From Clostridiales bacterium (GTDB taxonomy: Bacteria > Bacillota > Clostridia > Christensenellales > Aristaeellaceae): 64,000 bases of DNA. Location: positions 930,001 through 994,000 of the forward strand of contig CP069419.1 of the NCBI GenBank assembly GCA_017569285.1, given 5' to 3'. Both the position numbers and the translations under genes were made by a program. The notes beneath the pieces were generated by a model. That model was not told the DNA's origin and did not search any database. It worked only from the letters and a program-made list of their open reading frames with translations. Shown one piece after another: positions 45,577 through 54,950 of the stretch; the first letter of the stretch is position 1; the number at the start of each line of letters is the position of its first letter.

Positions 45577-45987
45577 TTATATCAGAATACCGTCACAGTG
45601 ATCCACTTCGTGCTGGACAATCTGTGCCTCAAAGCCATCCATCACCCCGGTATGCTGTTTCATATTCACATCCTGCCATGAGAGGCGGATGCTCTGATAA
45701 CGTTTTGTTTTTCTCGTTCCTGCCAGGGAAAGGCAGCCTTCTTCTGCTTCATATTCTCCGGATTTGCTCAGGATCTTCGGATTCATCATGGTGATGATCA
45801 TCGGTCCTTTTACAATGGCAATAATTCTCTTCCTCTGCCCGATCATATTGGCAGCCATACCGACGCACCGGTCCAGGTTGGCCCGCAAAGTATCAGCGAG
45901 GTCCCGGGCAATATGCACATCCTCTGCGGTTGCTTCCTCAGATTTCTGGCCCAGGAAAATCGGATCATGATTGATTTCGCAGATCAT
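45577..45987 (-). CDS. def: Peptide deformylase-like protein
   Basis: 136 residues. Motif 2 'EEGCLSLAG' and motif 3 'IVQHEVDHCDGIL' (HEx2H zinc site) are intact. Motif 1, normally GxGxAAxQ, reads 'VGMAANMIG', with Asn where the catalytic-loop Gln normally sits. This is the short class of deformylases; it may be an accessory rather than the housekeeping enzyme. It heads a minus-strand cluster with the kinase and sfsA genes upstream of it. Confidence 0.85.
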   Translation of the reverse strand: MICEINHDPIFLGQKSEEATAEDVHIARDLADTLRANLDRCVGMAANMIGQRKRIIAIVKGPMIITMMNPKILSKSGEYEAEEGCLSLAGTRKTKRYQSIRLSWQDVNMKQHTGVMDGFEAQIVQHEVDHCDGILI

Positions 45988-45990
45988 CTG

Positions 45991-46785
45991 TTATTCTCTC
46001 CTGCTTGTTTTTGCACTGCCGTCCACGGCTCTTTCCGTTTTATATGTCCGCCGGACATATTCCCCGTCATTGTCAATCTCCAGCTGCAGGTCTGCCGGCA
46101 TGGAGCAGTTCAGGCACAGTCTCACATTCGGCATGTCGCTGAAATCCACAAACCGGATCGACTCATCCCTGGAGACACCGGTTTTCATTTTTCTGTCGAT
46201 CAGGCGTTCCCGCAGCATTTCCTCATCTGCTCGGATGGATATCGTATAATCGGCGCAGGATCTCAGGTCCCGCCATCCGTCCATGTCCAGCAGCAGGTAG
46301 TTTCCTTCCAGGATCACGATATCCCCGTCCACCCGCACAGCGTCTTCCACCGGGTTATGGAGCAGCCGGTCATAGACCGGCCATCCGGTGACCTCCCCGG
46401 CTGCCAGGGATTTCACCCGCCGCGTCAGGGATTCCAGGTCAAAAGTCTCCGGCGCCCCTTTGACCTCCACCATCCGGATCTTCTTTCCGTCCCGCTCGGT
46501 ATCATGGCTCAGCAGGTATTCCTGCCTCCGGTGGAAGCCGTCCATCCCGATGGTCTGGATTTTTCCAATACCTTCTGTTTCTCCTGCCAGCCGGCTCAGG
46601 AAGCTGAGCAGCGTGCTCTTGCCGGCTCCGGGCGGAGCGGCCAGCATCACCAGGATCCGCCTGCCGGCTTCCTGCTGCATCGCGGTAAGTTTTCGCAGGA
46701 GCGGCAGGAAAATCCCGTTCACCGCGCTTTCGCTGTACCGTGCGGCAACCTCGATGCCATTGATCTTCACTGTGTGGGTAATCAT
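45991..46785 (-). CDS. P-loop nucleoside/sugar kinase-like protein
   Basis: 264 residues, uridine kinase/pantothenate kinase-like fold. Walker A 'LAAPPGAGKSTLLSFL', 'IGMDGFHRRQEYL' (substrate DGFH), 'VEVKGAPETFDLESL', 'VILEGNYLLL' and lid 'RERLIDRKMKTGVS'. This DGFH/GAPETFD pattern is that of the fructose transport kinase FrcK/YggC group. ATGA overlap with the sfsA stop shows coupling. Confidence 0.88.
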   Translation of the reverse strand: MITHTVKINGIEVAARYSESAVNGIFLPLLRKLTAMQQEAGRRILVMLAAPPGAGKSTLLSFLSRLAGETEGIGKIQTIGMDGFHRRQEYLLSHDTERDGKKIRMVEVKGAPETFDLESLTRRVKSLAAGEVTGWPVYDRLLHNPVEDAVRVDGDIVILEGNYLLLDMDGWRDLRSCADYTISIRADEEMLRERLIDRKMKTGVSRDESIRFVDFSDMPNVRLCLNCSMPADLQLEIDNDGEYVRRTYKTERAVDGSAKTSRRE

Positions 46786-47468
46786 CTTCCCTGCTGCCCC
46801 TTCAGTATTTCCATTCCCGGCACCTTACGAAAAGTCAGTTCATCGGTCTCCACATGGCACGGCAGGAACAGGATCTTCACGCCGGCCTTCCGGGCATTCT
46901 CCAGCGCTTCGCAGAAGGCCGGGTCTGTTTCCCGGTTCCCACGCACTTCCGTAATCCCGTCCATCTGGATCACAAACGTCAGGATAGGTTGGTATCCCTT
47001 TGCGTCGGCCAGTTCCCGCAGGTGCTTTGCGCCCCGTTCCGTCGGTGAGTCCGGGAAATATCCGATTCCGTCCCGTTCCAGGGTGCAGCCCTTAACCTCC
47101 ATCAGGAACCGTTCATTGCCCCGTTCCATCATATAATCCAGCCGGGACTGCCCATATACATATTCCGGACGGATCACGTCAAAGTGCTGCGTTTCCAGCC
47201 ATTCCCGGGCGACGGCATTCGGTGCCTGGCTGTCAATATTGACCAGCAGGCCGTTGGATTTCCTCACCGCAATCAGGTCAAATGCGGTCTTCCGGGCCGG
47301 GTTTTCCGATCCGCTCAGCCACACTTCCGCACCGGGAAGCAGCAGTTCCCGGCATCGGCCGGTATTCTTCACATGGACCGTTTCCCTGCGGCCTTCAATG
47401 TTCACATGGGCAGTAAACCGGTTCGGTCGGTCCACAAACACCGCCGGAATCACATTCCTGTACTTCAT
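46782..47468 (-). CDS. sfsA: SfsA-family DNA/RNA nuclease
   Basis: 228 residues with the family signatures 'RPNRFTAHV', 'HVKNTGRCRELLLPGAEVWL', 'VNIDSQAPNAVAREWL', 'GNERFLMEVKGCTLERDGIGYFPDSPTERG' (the E-x-K catalytic motif). SfsA proteins are PD-(D/E)xK-type nucleases also linked to sugar fermentation. Confidence 0.93.
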   Translation of the reverse strand: MKYRNVIPAVFVDRPNRFTAHVNIEGRRETVHVKNTGRCRELLLPGAEVWLSGSENPARKTAFDLIAVRKSNGLLVNIDSQAPNAVAREWLETQHFDVIRPEYVYGQSRLDYMMERGNERFLMEVKGCTLERDGIGYFPDSPTERGAKHLRELADAKGYQPILTFVIQMDGITEVRGNRETDPAFCEALENARKAGVKILFLPCHVETDELTFRKVPGMEILKGQQGR

Positions 47469-47522
47469 ATCATTCTTCCGTAAAACTCGTTTGTATAATC
47501 GCCTGCAGCCGGAATCACGCTG

Positions 47523-48062
47523 TCATCCGATCCATTTTTCCAGTCCGCGGTCCGTCCATACCTGGACCTCCACATAGCATTCCGGTCCGTACCGGAAATC
47601 GGGATTCCAGTCCTGCGGAAGTCCGTACCGGTCAATCACCGGCAGGATCTCTTCATACGTATAGAGCCGGTTGCGGTATTCCTTCCCGTCCCGGATCTTT
47701 CCGCTGAACGTTGGATGGGAATCCCCATAGGTGAAGGACAGCGTTCTCAGGTCCAGGTCATCCGTATCAACGGTGATCCAGGCCGTATGCTCATACCATT
47801 TCTCAAAAAATGGACACGCTTCCACCACCATATAGTGCGGTGTTTCGCGCTCGATCAGGCCGCCCTTTTTGATGAATTCTTCCCGCAGGATTCCTTCAAA
47901 CCGTCTCCTCTTCTGCAGGTAATCCTCCGGCCGTTTTGCCAGGAAGATATCCGGATGATCCGTCCGGATCCGCTGAAGCACTGCCTCTGCATCCCGGTCC
48001 GGAAGGTCCGATATGTTCCGGAAAGGGCCGTTGCTCTTTTCGTAATAATGATACAGTTTCAA
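47523..48062 (-). CDS. Hypothetical protein, 179 aa
   Basis: A soluble protein (MKLYHYYEKSNGPFRNISDLPD...) with conserved-looking motifs 'YMVVEACPFFEKWYEHTAWITVD' and 'SFTYGDSHPTFSGKIRDGKEYRNRLYTYEEI'. The family is not recognised. It lies 28 bp from pepF on the same strand. Confidence 0.7.
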   Translation of the reverse strand: MKLYHYYEKSNGPFRNISDLPDRDAEAVLQRIRTDHPDIFLAKRPEDYLQKRRRFEGILREEFIKKGGLIERETPHYMVVEACPFFEKWYEHTAWITVDTDDLDLRTLSFTYGDSHPTFSGKIRDGKEYRNRLYTYEEILPVIDRYGLPQDWNPDFRYGPECYVEVQVWTDRGLEKWIG

Positions 48063-48090
48063 TGCCGGCTCCCTGCTGTCAGATGTTTTT

Positions 48091-49905
48091 TCAGTCTACC
48101 TTGATACCGTCGATTTCCTCGGTCAGCTGGCAGATTTCGTCGATCAGGGAACCGATATAATCGATGGTCGCGTTCAGCGGCGCGTCCGTCGTGATATCGA
48201 ATCCGGCAATCTTCGCCAGTCCGATCGGATCCTGGGTGGCACCGGCCGTAAGGAAGTTCTTCCAGTCCTTTACAGCGGCTTCGCCTTCCTTTTCGATCCG
48301 CAGCAGTTCCTGGGTGGCTACGGTCAGGCCGGCGCTGTAGGTATAGGGGTAGAGTCCCATATAGTAGTGCGGCTGGCGCATCCAGGTCAGTTCCGCACCT
48401 TCCGGAAGTTCCACGTCGTTCCCCCAGAACAGTTCCAGGTTCTTCCGGAACAGGTCGCTGAGGATATCCGCGTTCACGCTGCCGCCCTCATCGATGATCC
48501 GATACACCTCGCGCTGGTACCAGGCTTCCCGCAGATGCGTCACAAAGTTGTGATAGTAGGTATTGCTCACGACATTGGAGAGTACCCACCGGCGGAACCG
48601 TTTGTCCGTGCTGGTTTTGGTCAGGTGGTGGGCCAGCAGCAGCTCGTTCATCGTGGAAGGCGCTTCGACCAGGTAGGTGGAAACCCAGGTGTCATAATAG
48701 GACTGTGCCGCATCGGTGTACATCTCCTGTCCGGCATGTCCCAGCTCGTGCGCCAGGGTAAATACGTCCGCCATCCGCTCGTTCCAGTTCAGCAGGATGA
48801 AGGAATTCTTCCGGTACTGGCCGGAGCAGAAACCGCCCGTGCTCTTGCCGGTGTTCCGGGCGAAGTCCACCCAGCGTTCCCGGTATGCCCGGTCCACCAT
48901 CTCCACATAGTCTTCGCCGAGGATTGCCAGGGCATCCCGGATATACTTATGCGATTCCGCAATCGTCACCTTCGGGTCATACTCAGGGTCCACTGCGATC
49001 TTGAGGTCGGCAAAGGTCATCCTGTCCAGGTTGTGCTTTTTCTTCAGGAGCCGGGCGTAGCGGCGCATATGCGGTGCCAGGCGCTCGGTAATCACGTCGA
49101 TCTGGCGGTCATACATTTCCCGCGTAACCTTCTGTTCAAACAGCAGGCTGTCAAACACGTTGTCAAATCCGCGCAGTTCCGCCATGGTTTGCTCCTGGGC
49201 CACGCAGGCGTTATACGCGGCGGCCGTGGTGTTTTTGTACTGTGCGATTTTGTCGGAGAAGGCGCGGAAAGCAGCGCGCCGTACCGCGGTATCCGCTTCC
49301 AGCTCATAGTTATCCTCAAACAGGGAATAGCCCAGCGGATATTCCTTCCCGTCCACGGTAAAGGGATCAAATTCAATATCCGCAAGCTTCATCGTGTTAT
49401 AGATGGTATAGGGCACGTCCAGCGTTTTTCCGAGTGCCGCCAGCACTTTTTCGGTTTCCTTGGAGAGCATATGCGCTTTTTTCGCAATCAGGTCCTGCAG
49501 GTAAACCCGGCATCCCTTTGCCTTTTCCACCGCGGCCTTCAGCACGTCCTCCGGTGCCAGCAGGATCTCACTGTCCACAAAGGACGTGTCCGTATCCAGG
49601 TCGGTCAGCTCATCGCTCACCTTCTCGTCCAGTTCGCGAAGCTTGTTGTCCGTGTAATCGGTTTCCACCGCCAGTCCGGTATAGCTCCAGAGCTTCTGCA
49701 TGGAAATCCGGATCTGCTCCATCGCGTCCAGGCAGCTGACGATATTCTCCGCGGTATTCAGTTTCCCCGCGTAGGTGTCAACGACGTTCTTCACCGCCGC
49801 CTTGGTTTGTTCCAGTGTGTCCCACATCTGCTGTTCGTTTTCAAAAATCAGGGACAGGTCCCATGTCTCCTCCACGGGAACGTCTTTACGTGCTTTCAGT
49901 TCCAT
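48091..49905 (-). CDS. pepF: Oligoendopeptidase F
   Basis: 604-residue M3B metallopeptidase hydrolysing 7-17-residue peptides in the cytoplasm. The zinc site is 'TLAHELGHAGQEMYT' (HExxH), and the N-terminus 'VPVEETWDLSLIFENEQQMWD' and C-terminal 'TYSAGLTVATQELLRIEKEGEAAVKDWKNFLTAGATQDPIGLAKIAG' are typical. A degraded second copy of its C-terminal segment and of its leader is at 52812-52998. Confidence 0.95.
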   Translation of the reverse strand: MELKARKDVPVEETWDLSLIFENEQQMWDTLEQTKAAVKNVVDTYAGKLNTAENIVSCLDAMEQIRISMQKLWSYTGLAVETDYTDNKLRELDEKVSDELTDLDTDTSFVDSEILLAPEDVLKAAVEKAKGCRVYLQDLIAKKAHMLSKETEKVLAALGKTLDVPYTIYNTMKLADIEFDPFTVDGKEYPLGYSLFEDNYELEADTAVRRAAFRAFSDKIAQYKNTTAAAYNACVAQEQTMAELRGFDNVFDSLLFEQKVTREMYDRQIDVITERLAPHMRRYARLLKKKHNLDRMTFADLKIAVDPEYDPKVTIAESHKYIRDALAILGEDYVEMVDRAYRERWVDFARNTGKSTGGFCSGQYRKNSFILLNWNERMADVFTLAHELGHAGQEMYTDAAQSYYDTWVSTYLVEAPSTMNELLLAHHLTKTSTDKRFRRWVLSNVVSNTYYHNFVTHLREAWYQREVYRIIDEGGSVNADILSDLFRKNLELFWGNDVELPEGAELTWMRQPHYYMGLYPYTYSAGLTVATQELLRIEKEGEAAVKDWKNFLTAGATQDPIGLAKIAGFDITTDAPLNATIDYIGSLIDEICQLTEEIDGIKVD

Positions 49906-49959
49906 TCCTTTATCCTCTTTCCCGCCCTTCCGGGCGTTTCATTTGCTGCTGCTTTTCTA

Positions 49960-50046
49960 TATTAACGCCTGCACGGGCTTTCTTCAATCTTTTTTCATAT
50001 GGTTCAAAAGGAGCTTCTGTCACGGAAAAATACTGCACCCGGTTCG
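49960..50046. repeat. pepF leader segment duplicated at 52911-52998
   Basis: About 87 bp (TTAACGCCTGCACGGGCTTT ... CCGGTTCG) almost identical to 52911-52998. The rest of 49906-50301 shows only the GH4 RBS (AAAGGAGG at ~50287) and no gene. Confidence 0.85.
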
Positions 50047-50301
50047 TACTGCCTTTATATTACCCGGAATTCTGCCTGTTTCAACCTGTTCTGTTCCGTG
50101 CGCCGCTGTACAGATTCCCGGGTGCCGGGCAACAAAATAAGGTAAGCCAATCCACGAACAGGAGCCTGTATTTCTCTGGTAAAAAGTCATTTTCTATGAT
50201 ATACTGCCTGCAAAGCGAGAATGCCATATGATCAGAGCCGAATAATTGTTCAACGTTCCCTTCCCGGAGAATTTTGATTCGTCTCAAAGGAGGATCTGGA
50301 T

Positions 50302-51609
50302 ATGCCGAAAATTACATTTATGGGCGCAGGTTCCACCGTGTTCGCAAGGAACGTGCTGGGGGACAGCATGCTCACCCCGGCGCTGGAGGACAGCGTAATC
50401 TCCCTGTATGATATCGATCCCCAGCGCCTGAAGGAATCTGAAATGATGCTGACGGCCATCAACAACAACCTGGGCGGCAAAGCTGAAATTGAAGCCTGGT
50501 GCGGAGTGGAGAACCGCAGGGCCGCCCTGCGCGGAGCCAATTATGTGGTCAACGCCATTCAGGTGGGATTCTACAAGCCCTGTACCGTCACTGATTTCGA
50601 AATCCCCAAAAAATACGGCCTGCGCCAGACCATCGGCGATACCCTGGGGATCGGAGGCATCTTCCGGGCCCTGCGCACGATCCCGGTAATGTTTGATTTT
50701 GCCAGGGACATGGAAGAAGTGTGCTCTGACGCCTGGTTCCTCAACTACACCAACCCCATGGCCATGCTGACCGGCGCGATGCAGCGGTTTACCGGCGTCA
50801 AAACGGTCGGCCTTTGCCACAGCGTGCAGCACTGCGTCCCGAAGCTGATGGAACGGGTTGGAATGGAATATGACAGCCGGGTGCAGTGGAAGATCGCGGG
50901 CATCAACCACCAAGCCTGGCTGCTGGAGGTTACCAAGAACGGAGAGGACCTGTATCCCGAGATCAAGCGTCGCTGCGCGGCCATCACGGAAAAGCACGAT
51001 GACATGGTCCGGCTCGAAATCATGAAGCGCTTCGGCTATTATGTGACCGAATCCAGCGAACACAGTTCGGAATATATGCCCTATTTCATCAAGGATAAGT
51101 ATCCGGAGCTGATTGACCGGTTCAACATTCCCCTGGATGAATATCCCCGCCGCTGTGAAAACCAGATCGCCCGCTGGGAAAAGCAGCGAGACGAACTCAC
51201 CCGCAATCCGAACCTGACCCATACCCGGAGCAATGAGTACGCCAGCCGGATCATGGAAGCGATGGAGATCAATGAACCGTACAAATTCGGCGGCAACGTG
51301 CTCAATACCGGTCTGATCACCAACCTGCCCCAGGATGCCTGCGTGGAGGTCGCCTGCTTTGCTGACGCTTCCGGTGTGACTCCCGCCTTTGTGGGTGCCC
51401 TGCCCGAGCAGTGCGCTGCCATGAACCGCACCAACATCAACGTCCAGCTGCTTACCATCCTGGCCGCCGTTACGCTGAAAAAGGATTACATCTACCAGGC
51501 TGCCATGATGGATCCCCATTGCCAGAGCGAACTGTCCATCGACGATATCGTCGCCATGTGCGATGACCTGATTGAAGCCCACCGGGGTTGGCTGCCGGAA
51601 TATCACTGA
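50302..51609 (+). CDS. melA: Family GH4 alpha-galactosidase/alpha-glucosidase
   Basis: 435 residues, NAD- and Mn-dependent GH4 enzyme. Rossmann loop 'FMGAGSTVFARNV', 'YDIDPQRL', 'WFLNYTNPMAMLTGAM', metal ligand Cys in 'VGLCHSVQH' and His in 'AGINHQAWLL'. The 'CHS' sequence is that of the MelA/LplD branch. It opens glycosidic bonds by a redox-elimination route. It is followed by a TIM-barrel epimerase 57 bp later. Confidence 0.9.
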   Translation: MPKITFMGAGSTVFARNVLGDSMLTPALEDSVISLYDIDPQRLKESEMMLTAINNNLGGKAEIEAWCGVENRRAALRGANYVVNAIQVGFYKPCTVTDFEIPKKYGLRQTIGDTLGIGGIFRALRTIPVMFDFARDMEEVCSDAWFLNYTNPMAMLTGAMQRFTGVKTVGLCHSVQHCVPKLMERVGMEYDSRVQWKIAGINHQAWLLEVTKNGEDLYPEIKRRCAAITEKHDDMVRLEIMKRFGYYVTESSEHSSEYMPYFIKDKYPELIDRFNIPLDEYPRRCENQIARWEKQRDELTRNPNLTHTRSNEYASRIMEAMEINEPYKFGGNVLNTGLITNLPQDACVEVACFADASGVTPAFVGALPEQCAAMNRTNINVQLLTILAAVTLKKDYIYQAAMMDPHCQSELSIDDIVAMCDDLIEAHRGWLPEYH

Positions 51610-51666
51610 TGTTCAGCATAGCGCCATATCCGGGATAAAAAGAAAGCGCAAACGGGAGGCCGTTTC

Positions 51667-52599
51667 ATGAAAAGGCGAATCAGTGTGCAGACAGACGGAA
51701 TTTTCCAGCCCTGCGGCGTCGATGAAGGCATGCGGCTGATCAGCCGGGCAGGCTTTGACTGCGTGGACCTGGACCTGATTTATATTTCGTCCGGCAGCAT
51801 CCGCAAGGGAATCATCGAGGGAGAATTTACCCTGCCGGAGGAACAGTTTATGGACGAGGTGATCCGGCCCATCCGCGATGCGGGCCGGAAATACGGCGTT
51901 GGTTTCGGGCAGGCGCATGCTCCCTTCCCCTCGTGGGTTCCCCTGGATGAGGAGATGAATGCCCATCTGATGCGGGCCTTCAGGATGTGCCTGGATGCAT
52001 GCAGTTTCCTGGACTGTCCTTACCTGGTGATCCATCCCGCGTTCACGGATTATAAAAACAGGCTGGATGCTGCCACGGAACACGAGATCAATATCCGGCT
52101 CTTTTCTTCCCTGATTCCCGATGCGAAGCGCACAGGCGTAAAGATCCTGCTGGAGAATATGTTTGTCTCCTGGAAAGCAAAGCGCATCGAAGCCATCTGC
52201 GCCGACATGGGCGAAGCCTGCGCGTACATCGACGAGCTGAATGCCATCGCCGGGGAGGAAATTTTCGGCTTCTGCTATGACAGCGGTCATGCCGCCCTGC
52301 TGGGAAAGAACCAGGAAAAAGCCATTCGTACCCTGGGACACCGGCTCCTTGCCCTGCACCTGCACGACAACGACGGCGTCAGCGACAGCCACCGTTTTCC
52401 CTACTACGGAATCACTGACTGGGAAACGGTGCTCCGCGCCCTTCATGAGATCGGCTACAGCGGTACCCTCAATTTTGAAACCTTCAACGAAATGGACTCC
52501 CACGACCCTGCTCTCATTCCGAAGCTGCTGGAACTGCTGGGAGAAACCGGGCGCCTGTTCGCGTCCAGGATGGACGGTGAAGATTCTTCTGCCGGATAA
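51667..52599 (+). CDS. Sugar phosphate isomerase/epimerase (xylose-isomerase-like TIM barrel)
   Basis: 310 residues with the AP_endonuclease_2/IolE-type fold: 'GFGQAHAPF', 'YLVIHPAF', 'ILLENMF', 'FGFCYDSGHAALLG' and 'LALHLHDNDGVSDSHRFPYYGITDW', giving the Glu/His/Asp metal site. It probably isomerises a sugar released by the GH4 enzyme. Hairpin AAGCGGCGGGAAATG/CATTTCCCGCCGCTT (52604-52637) follows. Confidence 0.87.
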   Translation: MKRRISVQTDGIFQPCGVDEGMRLISRAGFDCVDLDLIYISSGSIRKGIIEGEFTLPEEQFMDEVIRPIRDAGRKYGVGFGQAHAPFPSWVPLDEEMNAHLMRAFRMCLDACSFLDCPYLVIHPAFTDYKNRLDAATEHEINIRLFSSLIPDAKRTGVKILLENMFVSWKAKRIEAICADMGEACAYIDELNAIAGEEIFGFCYDSGHAALLGKNQEKAIRTLGHRLLALHLHDNDGVSDSHRFPYYGITDWETVLRALHEIGYSGTLNFETFNEMDSHDPALIPKLLELLGETGRLFASRMDGEDSSAG

Positions 52600-52811
52600 C
52601 ACAAAGCGGCGGGAAATGAACACATTTCCCGCCGCTTCGTATATGGGGCAGATCCGGATCAGAAGTTTTACGCGAACCCGCGGAACACCCGGATATGGCG
52701 CAGCGCGTTTTCCCTTCATTCCGTTCGTCATCGCGGTGTTCAGCTCAAAATTGCTGTGTTTTCCCTCAGCAACCAGGTATTCCTGGGCGAACCGGGTCAC
52801 ATTGTTGAAGC

Positions 52812-52998
52812 TGGCCGTGAGGAAGTTCTTCCAATCCTTTACAGCGGTTTCGCCTTCCTTTTCGATCCGCAGCAGTTCCTTGGTGGCTACGGTCAGGCCG
52901 GCACTGTAGGTATTTAACGCCTGCACGGGCTTTCTTCAATCTTTTTTCATATGGTTCGAAGGGAGCTTCTTTCACAAAAAAATACTGCATCCGGTTCG
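52812..52998 (-). pseudogene. pepF remnant: C-terminal ~34 codons fused to pepF leader
   Basis: 52812-52913 matches pepF 48243-48343 (coding TYSAGLTVATKELLRIEKEG... with a few changes). It joins directly to a copy of the pepF upstream region (52911-52998 versus 49960-50046), so the middle ~1.6 kb is missing. Coding-like sequence continues to ~52640 (SFNNVTRFAQEYLVAEGKHSNF) without a recognised family. This is the only content of the 52640-53026 gap besides the xylanase terminator. Confidence 0.8.
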
Positions 52999-53009
52999 GA
53001 TGCAGTATT
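52974..53009 (-). terminator. Terminator of the GH10 xylanase gene
   Basis: AATACTGCATCCG / CGGATGCAGTATT hairpin with a T-run on the minus strand, 18 bp after the stop. Confidence 0.8.
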
Positions 53010-53026
53010 TTCAATTGTGCCTTGTT

Positions 53027-54580
53027 TTACGGCTGGACCGCTTCCAGTACGCCGTAGAAGGCGGGCTTCGGATTCCGGTTGTTGTCAAACAGCAGCGCGT
53101 ACTGGCCGGTCCGCCAACTCATGTCGTCCGTCAGGCCCCACACCTGCACCGCTTCCGTCTGGTCCGCATACTGCAGCATCAGCTGCATGATCTCCTTGAA
53201 TCTCGCCTTCTGCTGCATGAGGCCGCTTTCCGACATGCTTGCGCCAATGTCCAGCTCGCTCACGCGCAGCTTCAGCCCGAGGTCGGCGATCTGGCTCACC
53301 GCGTTGGAAATCTGCTCGATGGACGGATCATTGTTGCTGTAGTGCATCTGGAATCCGTAACCGTCAATGTTGCCTTCCTCCATCAGTTGCTTCAGCAGCT
53401 TCGTGATTCCGGCCAGCTTCGCGGGAACAGGCGTGTTGTAATCGTTGTAGTACAGCAGTACGCCCTCCGGGGCATACTTCCGGGCAAATTCAAACGCGCG
53501 CAGCACATGGTCTTCGCCGATGGTCCGGGTCCAGGGGGATGTTTTCCGCAGCCAGTTGGTCCCGTCGTCAATTGCCTCGTTCACCACGTCCCAGCTCACA
53601 ATCACACCCGGATACATCTCTTCGGTCTTTGTCAGAACTTCCCGGATGTAGTTTTCCAGCCGGCCGAGCATCACCTCGCGGCTGACCTGCGGCTTGCTCC
53701 GGTCGTATCCTTCATGGAAGAATTCCTCCGGCGTCTGGCTGTGCCATACCAGCACATGGCCGTGTACCTTCATCCCGTTCGCTTTGGCAAAGCTCAGCAC
53801 GCCCTTCGCCGAGTCAAAATGGACGGCAACAGATGTCTCATCACCCGTATTCCGCACCAGGCTCTTGCTGGCCTGCACGTCCAGCACGAAATCCGGCTTC
53901 AGCTCGTTTTCCGGCGTCAGGATGCTGAACTGCGTCTGCATCAGCGCCTTCAGCTTCGCATCCATAAACGCGCGCTGCGGCACCGCCACACCAAAGTCGA
54001 ACTTTCCTTCATACGCTTCCCGGATGCTGGGCATGTCCTCGATAGCTACCGCCGGGATTTCCATCGGAGGTTCTGCGGGCTTCGGCTTCGGAATGCCGTT
54101 CGGAGCGTCCACAATGAAGTTTTTGATTTCAAAGCTCAGCTGCGGCGCGCCTGTCGTTTCGACGTACAGCACGCTGCGGTCGTAGTCTCCGGCTGTATAG
54201 GTACCCTCGATCTTTGTCCACTCGCCTTTCTTTACGGTGCCGCGGGCCGGGTTCTCATATGTCTCATTCCCATCCTTTGAGTGTGCGACAGAAATCATGA
54301 ACGCGGCGCTGTCCACCTCGTTCTGGTACACTTCCACGCTCAGCTTGTACAGGCAGCCATCTACCAGCACGAAATCCCGGCCGGGAGAATGCCAGTCGCT
54401 GGTTCTTCCCTCCGTCCGCAGGGTTCCCTCTGTGGTCCGGTATATGGCCTGGGCTCCGCGGGCATACCATCCGTCCGTTCCCGCGGTGAATTTGGAAGAA
54501 TAATACTGAACTGCCATTGCCGGACCGATACATGCGGTCAGCATCACCAGTACCAGCAGCGCAATCACAAGTTTCTTCAT
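53027..54580 (-). CDS. Secreted GH10 endo-beta-1,4-xylanase with N-terminal CBM
   Basis: About 517 residues. Signal peptide MKKLVIALLVLVMLTACIGPAMA; a Cys in the signal could suggest a lipoprotein but no clear lipobox is present. A carbohydrate-binding module of the CBM4/9/22 type follows (~25-155). Then the GH10 barrel: 'FSILTPENELKPD', 'VHGHVLVWHSQTP', acid/base Glu in 'SWDVVNEAID', nucleophile Glu in 'RVSELDIG', ending 'NPKPAFYGVLE'. ATG 54580 starts the signal; the upstream frame adds an unlikely polar leader. It cleaves xylan outside the cell. Confidence 0.93.
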   Translation of the reverse strand: MKKLVIALLVLVMLTACIGPAMAVQYYSSKFTAGTDGWYARGAQAIYRTTEGTLRTEGRTSDWHSPGRDFVLVDGCLYKLSVEVYQNEVDSAAFMISVAHSKDGNETYENPARGTVKKGEWTKIEGTYTAGDYDRSVLYVETTGAPQLSFEIKNFIVDAPNGIPKPKPAEPPMEIPAVAIEDMPSIREAYEGKFDFGVAVPQRAFMDAKLKALMQTQFSILTPENELKPDFVLDVQASKSLVRNTGDETSVAVHFDSAKGVLSFAKANGMKVHGHVLVWHSQTPEEFFHEGYDRSKPQVSREVMLGRLENYIREVLTKTEEMYPGVIVSWDVVNEAIDDGTNWLRKTSPWTRTIGEDHVLRAFEFARKYAPEGVLLYYNDYNTPVPAKLAGITKLLKQLMEEGNIDGYGFQMHYSNNDPSIEQISNAVSQIADLGLKLRVSELDIGASMSESGLMQQKARFKEIMQLMLQYADQTEAVQVWGLTDDMSWRTGQYALLFDNNRNPKPAFYGVLEAVQP

Positions 54581-54685
54581 TTTGTTTTGTCCTTTCCCCG
54601 GGCTTTCCCGGTTCATACTGACATCATTTTACCCGGAACAGCATCCGATTTCAACCCGCTCTTCCCCGGCCGCCGCCTGTTTTCC

Positions 54686-54940
54686 TCACAGCACCTTTGC
54701 CTTCTTCGGCTTGTCCGAACGGTACCTCACGTGCACGGTGTCCCCCACTTTGGGCACCGGATGCCCCGCATTGATCCAGACCAGCTTGCTGTATTCAGTC
54801 CCGTCCACGGAATACTTCACCTTCGCGATATGCGGAAATGTCGCACCGTCCAGCGGTCCCATCCGCAGCATCTTCGTATTGACCTTCAGCCACCATTGTT
54901 TTTTGACGGAAACGACCGTTCCTTCTGTCTGCTTATCCAT
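54686..54940 (-). CDS. Small hypothetical OB/SH3-like protein
   Basis: 84 residues from ATG 54940 (MDKQTEGTVVSVKKQWWLKV...) with AAGGAGG ahead. It is mostly beta strand ('VWINAGHPVPKVGDTVHVRYRSDKPKKAKVL'), like small OB-fold proteins. Function unknown; third gene of the XRE operon. Confidence 0.7.
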   Translation of the reverse strand: MDKQTEGTVVSVKKQWWLKVNTKMLRMGPLDGATFPHIAKVKYSVDGTEYSKLVWINAGHPVPKVGDTVHVRYRSDKPKKAKVL

Positions 54941-54950
54941 ATAAACCTCC

